A stretch of DNA of 64,000 nucleotides from Thalassia testudinum (GCA_037157565.1 JAZHRO010000039.1:39990001-40054000), one strand, 5' to 3'; shown: positions 22,486-35,696, counted from the stretch's first letter. Translations and numbers: made by a program. Notes: a model not told the origin generated them from the sequence alone.

Positions 22486-23423
22486 CCTAATACTATACAT
22501 ATGTATTTATATATGTATAGTAAAAAATATTATGCCTGTAATTGCATTCAATTATATAGTTACAATAAATAATTATGTTATTAAGTTAACTAGGTAATTT
22601 ATTAATTTAAAAGAAAATAAACTAGTAATTTAAGTTAATACTGAGATAATTTATAGTGTATAGTTGTAATATATTATACTAAGTATTTCTGACTTATTTA
22701 AACCATATTTATATTGTATTATAGTATTTTTAGCTTATTTATACGATAAATCATCTAAAACATGTAACTAATTGTATATAAATAAAAATAAAGCTTCTAA
22801 AATATAATAAAAATCTATAATAAATAATTTATTGTGTATACCAAAACTGTATTAAGTTAATTTGATGATTAATTAACTAATTCAAACTTTAATTAATGAA
22901 TTAAACTCTAATTTAACTTGTATAAACAGTCAACTTTACCTAATTTAATTATATAATAAACTAACTTACCCTTGTAAAGAAACTACCTAATTATGTAGCC
23001 CTATGTAAGGGCTTTACAATCCCAAAATTTAATTTCAACTTATATTAAATTATGGCCCTCAAATCGAGGGACAAATATTGCAAATTAGACAACACCAATG
23101 CGTTGCAGCGCTGATGACTGCTCCCTTTAGTCCCACATCGTGCGTTGAGAAGTGTGCGATGCGAGATAAAAGGAATTTGTGAATATGGCATCTCAGTCAT
23201 CAGGTGCCGGGCACCCTCTCATACACATACCTTTCTTTTTCTCTCTCGATCTAACATGAGCATGAATATACGAGTGCAATGCATGGGCTTGGTTGGGCTC
23301 ATTAACGAGAATTAAATCAGATATAATACACCTAATAACTAAACTAGTTTGGCCCCAGTAGAGGTCAGGTCCCACCCAGAAATGGGTACTACGTATCCCT
23401 CGAAAAGGTCACCCGCTGCTCAC
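22486..23423 (+). mobile_element. AT-rich LTR, second copy, left part
   Basis: Opposite-orientation counterpart of about 8500-9550: shared GGCCCTC-AATC-AGGG segment near 23050 and CCTCGAAAAGGTC at 23397. Interrupted at 23423 by a solo LTR and resumed at 26219. No gene. Confidence 0.72.
23419..23423. repeat. Target site duplication, left copy (CTCAC)
   Basis: CTCAC here and at 26214-26218 flank the solo LTR exactly. Confidence 0.85.
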
Positions 23424-26213
23424 TGTTCGAGCGATATGTTGGTGTTTTAAAATTGCTTTATTGTAGTATAGTCGAAATCGTTTTGAAAATAAATAATATT
23501 TATTACTCGAATGAAAGTCTGAGGTCGAACACAAGGAGTAAATAGGAATTTACACACTAATCTTAAATAAATGTAATTAAGCACAAAATTTAAGCCAAAT
23601 AAATTACTCAGGAATGATAATTAATGCAGAACATGAGTATAACAAGAATTTGATATGATAAAAAGAGATCTATAACAAAATAATGGTGATTTAGATCACT
23701 AATTATTTAGTATAGTTATATGTATACTAAGGTAATTAGTAATGCCACAGGACCAAATCAATCAAATATCCGCACAGTAGCTTGAATGCTACAGTAATCA
23801 GACATCTCCATGGGAGATCAGACACCTCAAATGTTCAATTGCTACAGTGCCTTCTTCTTTGTTTCATCTTTTGCAGCTCTTCTCTTCCCCTCTTCTTCCA
23901 TGACCCTGTTCTCCCTTCAGTTCTTCTCTGCTTTCTCTTCTTCAAGCCTTCTTCTTCTTCCCGTCCCCTCTTCTTCAAGCACAGGGGAAAGGGTCTTCAG
24001 ATTTTACCTAAGTGTTGGCCAACTTCTAAAGAGCAAAACCCTCCCCTACGCCGCGCACTATCCTTTCTCTTTCTCTCCTTGGGTTTCCTCCTTTACTCCG
24101 CCTTCACAAGGCCATGCACAGTACTAGGTTATCGGGTATCGAACCTAGAGCACACCCGGGTCTAGGGCTGCGAGTGTGGGTCGCAGCCGAGGAGTGCGCG
24201 GGCATGGGCAAGTTATCGGGTCTACACTAGGTTCGCGAGGGCAATGTCGCGGACGAAGCATGTGAGGGCGCGGGGACCTCACCCCCTGTGTGTCACTTGA
24301 GGCGATAAGCTCATGTGACAAAAACAACTTATGCGGCTTCAACTGCTCCTCAGTCCACAATGTGGGACAAAATCCCACCGTCCTTCTCTGCATGCGACTG
24401 CAGCTGCTTCTTCACGTGATTGTGGTGAAAGGCTCAATCAAAGAGACAAATTGGCTCCTTAGTTTCACTCTTGGAGATGTTCCACTGCGCCTGGAGCTTC
24501 GCTTGGGGCCTGTAGGTGCTGGAGCAGCTTCAAGCTTTACTCAAAGCTTCATTAATGGCGGTTGAGGCAGAGAGGACCTGAAAAGAAGAATACGGCCTTG
24601 AGGCCAAGTTAGAGAGGTTCAGGAACTTCGTAGGGATGCAGCGAACGTGTGGGTAGCGGTGGCATGCTGTGAAAGTTTGTATAGGTGGCTGCCAAACATG
24701 GAATAGGTCAGAGATGATGGGTTTGTTCAGCAGGGAGTTCAGGTAGACAGGAAGGCGAATAGAGATAGGGGTTTTGTGCGCGGAGGGACGGCGGTGCTTT
24801 TGGGAGTTGTGGCGAGGCGTGTGGATGAGTGTAGCACGTGGAGGACCTCGCCGGAGATGCTGCCGAAGATGAGGAAGACGGAGGTGAGCGACGATATTGA
24901 GGGGTTTATTTTTGGTTTTTGGTAAAAGAAACTAATCTAGGGCCTTAAGGGAACTCAATTACTTATGCTAAGTGGACGAAAGGGAGAGGATAGCACCGGC
25001 GTTGGTAGGCCGGAGCTGGGGAAGAAGGTGCTCCGATGATGGGAACGGCGGACGACAGAGGTAGAAGGGCTCCTGTTGGTACGGCCAAGAGCAGACGAGA
25101 AAGAGAAAGAGAATCCGGACACTGGTTTTGTGACCGGATGACGAAGAAGGTCAGGAGGGGTCGCCGGAGCTTGTGGAACTTTGTGGCCAGAAGAAGAAGG
25201 AGGAAAAGAGGGTTTCACGGTCAGAATCAAGCTTAAGAGCACGACCATGCCCTAGGGATCTCTTTATAGGGCTCAGGATGGGGTTTTGAGCTTGGAAGCC
25301 AAGCTTCTAAGCTAGGAATTGTCACCAGAGTAGGAAACCCAAATCTCTCATGCATTCGCATGAGAGATTGGGAAGGTTATGGAGCCCATGGACGGATTTA
25401 GAAAGAAGAGGACTCCTCAAAGAATCTTCCTTCCAATTTTGGAAGGAATTGATTGAACAGAGAATGAGTTCTCGTCAATCAAACATCACCAAAGAAGGAT
25501 TCCTCCATGATAATGGTGGAGGGACCTATTTACAAAGAGTGACGACAAAAATAGGGGCCTTTTGTAAGGATTTTAAAAGTTAGGGGCATGTGTGTGAGAG
25601 AAAAGACTAAGATTGGACCAAATTGCAAACTAAGTCAACATGATCTTATATTGGGCCCAAATTTTGGCACAAACCTAATTTGGATGCAAGGAATCCAATG
25701 GTGAAATTAGATTTAGGTTTTGACCTCATTTGATTGGGTAATTTATGTAAAAACCTAAATTAGGGCAAAAGTCAATCTAAGACTCTGTTTGGGTCAAGAC
25801 GAGTTCTGATAGTCAAATTGAGGGTACCAAACCTTAGAGAATATTTTTATATGAATTTTAGAGAGTTTAGGTAAATTTTGTCTTAACCAGAACCTCAGTT
25901 AATTAAGCAAGTCTAATTTTAGGGTTTCAAAAATCATTTAATTCTCAAAACACGTGCAAACCCTTTTCTGTCTGTCATAACCCACTTATTAGCCTTTTAG
26001 GATCATTTGACCCTTAATTACCCTCTAGGGAAACCCGTGGTTGTACTACATTCAAGATATGATGGTAAAATTACAGTTTTAACCATATTTTCTTGTCTTT
26101 CCCTCAAAATGGATTTACAGTGAATTATGGCTCTCTGGCAATTATGTAGGAGCATTTACAGGCTTAATTAGATCAAAATGAGCTAGTTATGGCTCATGAT
26201 GGTGTTCCCATCA
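23424..26213 (-). mobile_element. Complete solo LTR (2790 bases) of the Athila-like family
   Basis: Reads on the minus strand from TGATGGGAACACC (26213) to GCTCGAACA (23424), matching both ends of the 16489-19149 LTR. It has a perfect 5-base target duplication, so it is the product of insertion followed by LTR-LTR recombination. Its insertion point cuts the AT-rich LTR in two. Open frames inside (23782-24165, 24955-25248 and others) are LTR translations; none matches a known protein. Confidence 0.93.
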
Positions 26214-26218
26214 CTCAC
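26214..26218. repeat. Target site duplication, right copy (CTCAC)
   Basis: Second copy of the 5-base duplication, directly after the solo LTR. Confidence 0.85.
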
Positions 26219-27225
26219 TAAACCAATTTTTGGGTTGAAGTTAAACCAAGCTGGTCTCAACCGGCTGAGAAGAGAAGAAAGAGAAGAAATGCAATTAAGT
26301 GTAGAGCCCTTCCCCCTATGCCTTAGTGTGGCTATGTTTGTGTGTATGTGCCTGTGTTGTCTATGTGTGTGTGTATAAATATGTAAAGTACATAGGTATG
26401 TATATATAAGTATATAGTATATAAAGTATATGTATATTAATAATATAATGTAATGTAAATAAATAATGTATACCGTAAATAATAGAGTATAATATATATA
26501 AGCGTATAAGTAGTAGTGTTGTTTGAGCTCTTATGTATATATAATACTTAGAGTTTTGGTGACAGATTCATCCGTCACTGTACATATATATGTATGTTAG
26601 TATAATTAGTTTTTGTTTTAGTAATGTATATATGTTACTAAGCCTACACTGACGTTTATGTATGTCGCTGTACATAGGATTATATGTTAGTATAGATAGT
26701 ATTTTACCTTATGTTATGTATATAATTTCTAAAGTTTTAACGACACTTGTATATGTTACTATATAAATAATATATGTAACTATAGATATTAGTATGTTAT
26801 GATATAGTATAGTAGTATTATTAACTTTTTTTGTACCTATACTTAGGTATTAACTATATTAGTTGTAAATAATTAACATAAAGTAGTTATACATAATTTT
26901 TAATGCTTGTTTATGTACAAATGTTTTCAAGCATTGTAATATGTTTTAATTCATTCTTTTGCATATAATTAACCAATGAATGCAATTATTTGATTCTTTC
27001 ATTCATTTTTGTAAATAAAATCAACATTTTTGGAATAAAGAATGTTTTTGGACTTAGAGAGTAATGTATATCAATAACTGTCCCCTAGTGAACAACCTAA
27101 AATAAATCAGTAAAAATTAAGTATATAAATAAAATTGATGTGACATCGGTTTGTATTTGTGACATATACTACAACAACAATTTAAAACCCCTTTTTAGTG
27201 CAAACCGGTCGTAGACGACAAAATT
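26219..27225 (+). mobile_element. AT-rich LTR, second copy, right part
   Basis: Opposite-orientation counterpart of about 7618-8420, including the GTTTGTATTTGTGACATA segment near its end. A TG-rich microsatellite lies at 26336-26372. No gene. Confidence 0.75.
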
Positions 27226-27227
27226 TT

Positions 27228-27245
27228 TGTCATCGTTGCCCTGGA
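27228..27245 (+). other. Degenerate tRNA-Asp-type primer site
   Basis: TTGTCATCGTTGCCCTGG sits where the primer site should be after the AT-rich LTR; CGTTGCC is intact. The following AGTGCTTTATTGTGA also matches sequence beside the primer site at 7594-7611, supporting homology. Confidence 0.65.
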
Positions 27246-28252
27246 CAAAAATCCGACAATAGTGCTTTATTGTGATTGATGAATGTCGTAGAAAGTCTAA
27301 TTACTATGCCACCCTTAAGTATTCTGAATACTCGCGAATCCTTTACACCAGTAGACAATGTAACCCTTAGGATCAAATTTCATATTCACTGTCCATCCTA
27401 TCACTGGTTACATATTTTTTATTTTCTCCTTGTATCATTAAGACGAGAACGAAGACTAGATCTTTTCGCAAAGGACAGTTTTCTCTTTCACATATGAGTT
27501 TGATCAAACCATGTACGACCATGCATGAAATTTTGTTCCTCCCAATATACATGGAGTAAGCTTGAGTCTCCCAATCTACTATGTACACTTTCAATAGCAA
27601 ATCTACATAATCAATTTAAGAGATCATGTGTATTTTGTGCCCTTATACGCACAATAGCTTTTCAATCTCGACACCAAAGTGGGTACATCAACTATCGATC
27701 CACCAAATGTGAATATTCAAACATACAGTCACATATCCGCCTTAAGTCAGAGGATACGCCTTTTCCGTGATAGTGATAAGGGAAGTATTTTCAAATCTCT
27801 ATTTAGTTGAGTCAACTCCTTGAATTAACTTGCATGATAGCTCTAAATCTCTATGCCCAAGCAGAGGATATGCATTAAGGGCATCAATCAGGCAGCAGTC
27901 ACTTGAGAAGATTTCCATCTCTTGCCAGACCGGAGACAATAGTTGGATATTATGATGGCTATTGATGACTTATCGAAATTCTCAATCAAAATCATTTGGA
28001 TCTTTGATACTCGTCATCAGCATATCTAACATAGATACAATACATTCTCCTAATTGTACTGAGGAACCTATCTAATCGTGTGTCCACGTGTTCCGACAAT
28101 CATATTTGAATCACTGATTGAGTGATTTGACTCAAGTTGGTTTGCTCAGGACACACAACTCCAACGTGAGGTGTATGGAAAGACTCAACTCATGGATTGA
28201 GAAGTAGAAGACCTCGTAGATAAGATAGTTAACATACCTCAGTATCTATTAT
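27246..28252. other. Stretch without recognisable gene
   Basis: Only the first ~80 bases resemble the leader beside the minus-strand primer site. The remainder shows no protein homology in any frame that I recognise. Confidence 0.5.
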
Positions 28253-29149
28253 CAAGGAATTAAATCTCATGATATATCGTCAATATATCGCATATTGCCA
28301 GCCTCTAACATATCAATACAGGTGAAATATCATTTTTCCCATATATTGAGCGATATATCACCCATATCGATATCACTAATATATAGAGATTTTGGAGGCC
28401 CTTCTTCACAAAATTTCCAATATTTCAGTAATATTTGATGATACCTATCGAGGCAGATCTACCAACAATGCTTCCATTTGCTCTTTGTAGCTTTTCATTG
28501 GTTCCTTACCCTCTCCACTGCATTTCTTCACTCTCCCCTACTACTACAACTTCTCTTCTCTTCCTACATGAAACTCTTGGGCATGTTTTGGAGTCACCTT
28601 TCATCTCTCAACAATGTAATTACCCTCAAGTCCTTAAGTGATTTTGTTTTCTTGAATTTATTTGCATTGTTAGCTTTAAATCACCATGTTTAAATCACAG
28701 TTAGTGTTCATCCTAAACTTGAATCTTTAGATATACTCGATTATTATCTAGATTAGTGTTGTCTACACATTAACTTACTAAGATCATTAATTAAACTCCA
28801 ATTTGGAGATGATTTTGTAGCCTAAATTACAATATTTAAAACATGATTACTGTTCATACCGAACTTGAATCTTTAGATATACTCGTTTATTGGCTAGCTT
28901 AATGTTGTCTACACATTACCTTACTAAGATCAATAATTAAACTCCAATTTGATCATGATTTCGTGGCCTAAATCTCATCTTAAAGCCACGTTAATTTACT
29001 CTTCATTCGAGGTTATTCATATTAAATTGTGAAGAGATCTTTTGTCGAACCATGATTACCAGTTTGAAATGTCAATCTATGTCTTCTAGGTGTTCAATCA
29101 TGTTAGGAAAAAGAAGATATTCAAGGGATGAGGATCTGCATAAATTGGT

Positions 29150-32100
29150 TGGAATTATGGTACTCCCATAAATGGAGATAAAGCAAAGCCACAATGCAGC
29201 TTTTTTGGTAAAAAGATGATGGAAGGAGGTATCACAAGGTTGGAGCAGCACTTGGTAAGCTGGCACAAGAACGTGGACAAGTGTCGTAGTGTTCCTGAGG
29301 AAGATAGATTGTTAGCAAATTTAGAAGAAAAGAAAATTAAAGATGTGGAGAAGTCAAGGAGAGACGTGATGTTTCATGAGAGAATGTGGAGAAAAGAGTA
29401 TGTTGATATAGATGAGTCTGAAGATGCTTTCGATAGTTAGTATCCTAGTGATGTTAAAGCTCCCGCATAGAAATGAGCATATAGGACTGCTATTAGAGAA
29501 TCTCTAAGGAGTGAACTTGAGAGGTGAGAAGAAGAAGAATTTGCCTGTGGAAGGCTATTCTATGAGCAAGGAAGTGGAAGTGCCCGTGCAATCATCCTCG
29601 AGCATCCTACAAAATAACAAAGGGGGATAAAAGTTGGGAGCTCAGCTACTATGAGATATGTACCTAGCACAAACAAGAAACAAAAGGCCATCAAGGGTAT
29701 GTTTGGAAATGTAAGAGAAAAGGTGGGAAGGCCATCATCTCTAGACTTTTCTTTTCACATGTGATTCCAACACATGTAGTAAGCGAATCATTTTTACGAC
29801 ACGCTATGGATGGGGTTTCCCAAGCAAGAGCAACGGTGAAGTCTCCTACCCCTCATGAGATCATGAATAAGTACTTGTCCAGGGCAAAGGATGACATCAA
29901 CAAACGCATAGATGGGTTGAAGACGTTATGGCCGTATTATAGAGTTTCCATTATATGTGATGGGTGGACTAGTTTCACAAGAAGGCAAATAATAAATTTC
30001 TTTATTGTGATGGAAAGACCATCTTTTTGAAATATCTAGATGTATCTAATTAAGTAAAATATACAAGTACGTATACCATTTGATGGTGGATATATATTGT
30101 GAAGGAGGTTAGAATTGAAAATGTGGTGCAAATTGTTATCGATAGCAGTAGAAATTTTAAGAAGGCTGGAAAGAAATTGATGAAGTCAGCAAGTATGGAG
30201 TTTTTTTGACCCTTATGTAGCCCATTTCATTGATTTGATTTTGAAGGACTTTAGAAAGAGGAAGTTGATAAGTGCACTTACTCAAGATCCATGGTCAATC
30301 ACAACTTTTATTTACAATCACTTGCAAATACTAACAATGATAAGGAAGTTCTGTAATGGCGAACTGGTGAGACTAGCCATCACTCGATTTGTAACCAATT
30401 ACACTACATTACAGAGTATTATGGACAACAAAGTTGGATTAAAGTAGATGTTTATCTCCAATGATTGGTATAGCGTAATAGAGATTGGGAAGAAGGTGGA
30501 GGAATTGGTGACCTCCATAAAGTTCTGGGATAATTGTTCACAAGTTGTAAATATTATGAAACCCCTTGTGGTTATACTAAGGATGATTGATACTGATAAA
30601 AAATCAACCTTGGTAGCTATGGAGACGATGAAGTAAAAGGTCAAGGAAAATACTGGGAAGTTGGCTCGACAATTCATAAAGATAATTGATGAGAGATGAC
30701 AAGACATGGTTTTACATCTGCTTCATAAAGTAGGTATGAATTTTCATGACTATTAAGTTTCATAAATTTTTCATAATAGCCTTGCAGTAATTAGTCTTAA
30801 ATCCTAATTTTGCATCATATTATCTAAATTCGAAATATCACTACAAATATGGACTTCGTAGTGATCACGAGTTCTTCAAAGTGGTGCAAGTAGCTATCTC
30901 TAAGCACGTGGAAGATGTCCAATAACAAATAAATTATACAAATAAGGTGATAAATTATTTGTACTTCTAGCCTATGCTGTTACACATTTTACTTGTATTA
31001 TTATAGAAGAAATAATATGATTTTAATTTGTTGTTCTTTATAGATAGAATATGTTAGAGATGAGTTTCTATCTTTCAGAACAAACAACACCATACATAAA
31101 AAATAGATAGTAGAACATACATTGGGAAGAAGGTGGAGGAATTGGTGACCTCCATAAAGTTCTGGGACAATTGTTCACAGGTTGTAAAGATTATGGAACC
31201 CTTTGTAGTTATGCTAAGGATGGTTGATACTGATAAAAAAATCAACCTTAGCAGGTATATACATGCAACTATAGAAATGATGAAGTAAAAGGTCAAGGAA
31301 AATAATGGGAAGTTGGCTTGACAATACATAAAGATAATTGATGAGAAATGGCAAGACATGCTCTCACATCCGCATCATAAAGCAGGTATGAATTTGCATG
31401 ACTATTAAGTTTCATATATTTTTCATCATGGCCTTGCAGTAATTAGTCTTAAATCCTAATTTTGCAGCATATTATCTAAATCCGAAATATTACTATAAAT
31501 ATGGACTTCAAAGTGATCATGAGCTCTTCAAAGTGATGCAAGTAGCTATCTCTAAGCTTGTGGAGGATGTCCAACAATAAATAAATTATATAAATGAGGT
31601 GATAAATTATTTGTACTTTTAGCCTACAACGTTATACAGTTAACTCATATTATTATAGAAGAAATAATATGATTTTAATTTATTGTTCTTTATAGATAAA
31701 ATATGTGACAGATGAGTTTCTATCTTCAGGACAAATAACACCATACATGCACGATATAAAATTCTTTCCTAGTATGGTGATGGTTTAAATATAAAGATAT
31801 CTTTGTTAATTCATTTCACAATACACAAGGTATATAAATTAATAAGTTCACTTTTATTTTTCTATTGTAGCTAAGTGTTGTCACTTATATGGCACTGATG
31901 CTCTTGACCTTCTCTAAGTTGCCATAAAAATCTTATTTCATGCAGCATCCACAAGAGGGTTTGAAAGAAACTGGGGCAACTTTAACTTGATTCACTCACA
32001 AAGGTGAAATCACCTCAGTAGTGACATGTTGATAGACTTGGTGTTTGTCCATTACAACATTAAATTAAGGATGAAACATATACGAGAGGGAGAACATAAG

Positions 32101-32298
32101 GAAGAGTACATGGACTTGACTGATGTTACGTATCCTTTTGGAGAAAGAGATGATGTTTTACAAGCATGGTTGAATAGCAATAAAGAACCATTACTTGATA
32201 AAAGTGATGGTCCCGATCTTGATGTAGCAGAAAAAATGGGTCCGGATGTAGACGAATTGTGGGTAGTAGGCCTAATGAAGAGTAATCCATGGCATTGA
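29150..32298 (+). pseudogene. hAT transposase pseudogene (BED finger, DUF659, dimerisation region)
   Basis: The enzyme that would excise and reinsert the hAT element. Recognisable parts in order: a BED zinc-finger-like segment at 29150-29270 (WNYGTPINGDKAKPQC and GGITRLEQHL, with the second Cys of the C-x2-C pair replaced by Phe); a basic linker; DUF659 at 29761-30030 (VKSPTPHEIMNKYL and ICDGWTSFTRRQIINF); a middle domain at 30290-30660 (SITTFIYNH, MRKFCNGELVR-like, KFWDNCSQVVNIMKPLVVIL); and the C-terminal hAT dimerisation region at 31935-32075 (FERNWGNFNLIHSQR then LIDLVFVHYNIKLRMKH). Stops and frameshifts separate all parts. A Tyr/Gly/Ser-rich tail follows to about 32930. Confidence 0.9.
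30484..31748 (+). repeat. Tandem duplication of a ~0.63 kb transposase segment
   Basis: 30484-31098 and 31121-31748 are near-identical, both starting ATTGGGAAGAAGGTGGAGGA and ending near CACCATACAT, with a period of 637 bases. Each copy carries the FWDNCSQVV-type coding segment followed by the next exon-like segment (YYKYGL). Confidence 0.9.
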
Positions 32299-32950
32299 AG
32301 AGAGTTCAGGTGAGAAGGAAGATTCACCTTTAGGAACAACAAATATGATAATGATGGAGGGGATGCCGATGCCAATGTAATGATGGTTGAACTTGAATCT
32401 CAGCAGCAAAAAAGTAGTGAAGGTGGGAGATATCGTCCTAATGGGGATAAAGAGGATGTTGGACATGAATACCAAGAGAGACACACTATACATGGAGACT
32501 CCTTGTCAAGTCCAGCTCATGACCATGATGCAGGGTATGGCTCAAGTTCTATGATGTTTATCTTTAAGTTCATTGGGATCCCTTAATCTAGCAGATTCGA
32601 TGTTTGGAGGTGGCCTTACATCACCATCATTAAGTTTCTATGGTTGTGGATCTCATTACACCAACCCTCTCCATGATGAGGAACAAAGTTCATATGGTTT
32701 CTTGCCTAACTACCATTCAACATCACCAATATCTTAAGACTCTCAACCAGAGCCAAGTCAACCTCCATCTTATTATGGTTCCTATGGCTCTGGATATAAT
32801 GGTGCACAAAGTCATACTAGCCAAAGTGATCCTGCAATACAAGGGTATGGAATATTCCTAGAATATTTTGTATCCAAGGGTCCTCAACCATCTTATTATT
32901 CTCAGCCTTCCCTATATGCTACGCAACTTCCTCCATGATCACCACGAACT

Positions 32951-34133
32951 CATCATGACTCAAAAAGAATAGGTAAAACCTAACTCAAACTTGATCAGAT
33001 TCGGGTATAGGTTTTATCCAAAACACCTGACGAGGTTTGGGTATGAGTATGAAACTATATCCAATTACCCAACCCAAGTACCAAAATAAAATTCTCATTT
33101 ACCTGAGATATATAAGTTCTACCCTAAGTTCATCATTCCTCCAACCCTAATCTCCTTTACAGTTCCCTCCATGATTTTAAGGTTGGGAATGCTTCTAAAG
33201 CTTCTATTGAATGTTTATTTCGAGGATGGGGCCTTTATTTGAAATATATTTGTATTTTATCTTTCTTTATTTTTTATTTTTGGTGTATTCCTGTTGAAGG
33301 ACTTTTTTATAATAATTTCAATAAAGATCAATAAATTGAAGTAGCTTGGGTTCCTATGTTTCAGCCTTGTAAAAAAAAAAAAAAGAATCATGTTATAATT
33401 TTTTTTTCTTGAATCTAATTTGGGTACAATTTAATTTGTAAGATTAATTTATAATTAAATACTTAATGAGTAAATAAACACATGATGGATAGATGGATAG
33501 AAGTATGTATTTAAATTTTTATATCAAATAAATAAATAGGAAGGATATAGATATAGATTTTATAAATAGATATATATGTGAATTTAGCCAAACTCAATCT
33601 ATTTACATCCCTAATTATGTCACCCTTCTTGATTGTCAAATCTATTTGACCGAGTTCAAGAGCATTCGATAAGTGAGCTAGCTTTAACTAAAAAACAACA
33701 CACATGCGTAGTGCTTAAGGGGCAACATGCAAGATTCGCACCCAATAATATACGACAAGCTCATAAGAAAGGCAACAACAGGGAAGGGTAATGTCACATG
33801 GCCGAATGGAAGGTCTAATCAAGTTAAATCATGCAATTAAAATGAAAGAACAAGAACCCAAAAACCCTACTTCCTACTGCATCATGGACAAAAGGTGATG
33901 ACACCTGCATGAAGGTAGATTGGGCGCATGCTTCCTCCCCCACCTTAATAGAGGAACAACCATGATCAGGGATGCAAGAAGATTGAAGGTGGCGATTAGG
34001 GTTTCCAAATTGATTAGCCACAAATTGCCCCCAACTCTTGCCCGTTCCCATCATTAGACCGCCCATCTCGATGCCCATGTTGGTCCAATTTCTTAATTTT
34101 ATTTATTCGCTGTAGTAGGTGATGATAGATACT
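32951..34133. other. Stretch without recognisable gene; A14 tract at 33371
   Basis: Repetitive GGGTTTGGGTATGAG-type sequence at 33030-33050, AATAAA motifs at 33318 and 33330, and an A-rich run at 33371-33384. No coding homology seen on either strand. Confidence 0.5.
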
Positions 34134-34688
34134 CAATGTTTTAAAAATTAAATCGATTATTGAAACGGTCAAGTAATGATTTAATATTTTAATGATTTAA
34201 CTAACAATTTATATTGATTGAATAGTGATGACGTCAGTAAAATATTAACATATAAAAAAATTAGAAAAAATTAAATCATAAGAACTTTAGATTGCTCACA
34301 TTGGTTCAACCAACTTTAACGGGATTGAATCCGTGTTTAATAAAAATTCATTGAAGATATATAGTAGAAAATGTTATTTTGTAACTATAATTATACAAAA
34401 ATTAATGTGCTTTTATAAAAACTAAACAAAAAAAAAAGGTAGATTCGAAATTAAGAGTTTAAAGTTGTTTGAATCTTTGTTTCAAGTTTTAAAGTCACAT
34501 ACATTTTTTAACTTTTAGGAGAATGGTCAAATTGGATGATCGATTTAACAAAATCAGCCAGTTTGATTTTAACTAGTTTACATTGATTTTAACTTTTAAT
34601 ACCCGAATCGATCGATTTGACCGATAAGGCACCAATTTCTGATTGAGTCGATTGAATCGACTAATTTGATTCAATTTTTAAAACATCA
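34134..34688. mobile_element. Candidate AT-rich miniature element (hAT-like)
   Basis: The ends are inverted repeats: ATGTTTTAAAAATTAAATC on the left, and on the right ATGTTTTAAAAATTGAATC read from the other strand (one mismatch). The terminal form CAATGTTTTAAA resembles the CAAGGTTTTAAA ends of the elements at 47150 and 47469. No clean 8-base target duplication is visible. No coding capacity. Confidence 0.55.
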
Positions 34689-34789
34689 TACAACAATAGA
34701 TTTAAAGAAAATGCATTGCCACTAAAGAGTTGACTCAATGATACCTATTAGCATCCAAGAGATTACAAAATCAAATGCTGTCCACACCC

Positions 34790-34803
34790 GGTGAACTTTT
34801 AAT
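34790..34803. repeat. 14-base target site duplication, left copy
   Basis: GGTGAACTTTTAAT, repeated exactly at 35697-35710. Confidence 0.93.
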
Positions 34804-35696
34804 TTTTCTTTTTGAGCTAAACTTTTCATTAAAGTGAAAGTACATGATACAAGAGACGTAAGGAAAAGATTTAGAAACCTAACCCTCAAAAGGGAAAGAA
34901 AAATGTCCAGTAGAAACGGAGATCACCCAAATGCAAAAAACAAAGACTAAGAAATAAAGGAAAAAGAAGAAAGCAATTCAAGATCGGGAATTGGACTATC
35001 TCCCAAAGGAGATTGACCCCACGCTCGTAAAATAGCAAGCGTCAACGAGAAAAAAATCTCAAAGAATTGTACTGACCGTGTAAAGCACAAGGTCACACGT
35101 GAATCCCAACACAAGACAAGCAAAACTAAAAAAAAAAAACAAAAAGAAAGGAAACAACCACCACAACGAAGCAACAAAACATGGCCACAACACACACACA
35201 CCGGACAACCACCGACCAAGCGCATGTCAACCGATCACTGGCCGAATGCCCGTCGACCGACCTTGCATCAAGTCAGTGACAAAACGCCGCACCGCCCATC
35301 GTCGGCTTATGTCCCCCATCTTGGCCACACCGCCCCTCAACCGCAAATCCGCGACATAGCTCCCCAGCACCGCACCCTCCACCGTCGACTCGCACCACCT
35401 ATCAACGATCAAAGAAGCCACACCGACCGGAGCTCAATCGAGGAGCCCACACCACCACCGCACATGCCACCCACCACCTCTCGCCACCGCTGCCGACACA
35501 CACATGTTGAAGCCATGCATGTCACCCACGCCGTAGTAGGAGCATCCCTAAAGGAGGAGGAAGGCCAGAAGGAGGGAGGGGCCTTGATCAACCCCATAAA
35601 GCCAATCAAGGCCCTACTATAGTAGCAGCTTTGACCGCAGAGAAGAAGGAAGAAGAAGACAAAGAGGAGCGGCTTTTTGAGAGGCAAAGGAGTAAA
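34804..35696 (-). mobile_element. LINE-derived (non-LTR) insertion, 893 bases
   Basis: Flanked by an exact 14-base duplication, the mark of target-primed reverse transcription. Read on the minus strand the 3' end is ATCATGTACTTTCACTTTAA, TGAAAAGTTTAGCTC and a short A-rich tail, a form typical of plant LINE 3' ends. The other end begins with CTC-rich then GGTGG-rich, GC-rich sequence resembling a LINE 5' leader. No ORF1 or reverse transcriptase motif is present, so this is either internally deleted or a non-autonomous relative. The open frames here (35099-35622 and minus-strand ones) show no homology I recognise. Confidence 0.88.

Larger units (their letters stand above)
28253..32950 (+). mobile_element. 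Decayed autonomous-type hAT DNA transposon (right end not found)
   Basis: Starts with CAAGGAATTAAATCTC, like the CAAGGTTTTAAA termini of the hAT-type element at 47469, and is followed by the same kind of GATATATCG-rich subterminal sequence (28270-28390). Transposase remnants run from 29150 to 32298 in the right order. No matching right terminus or 8-base duplication of TCTATTAT was found, so the right limit is approximate. Confidence 0.75.

Noticed and set aside
33100..33384. Processed pseudogene ending in an A tract at 33371
   Set aside because: AATAAA and an A14 run are present but no coding sequence or target duplication could be recognised.
33240..33640. hAT end reading TAGGGATGTAAAT on the minus strand near 33609
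   Set aside because: No partner terminus or 8-base duplication found on the left.
35099..35622. His/Pro/Thr-rich plus-strand frames
   Set aside because: They are antisense to the GC-rich leader of a LINE-derived insert.
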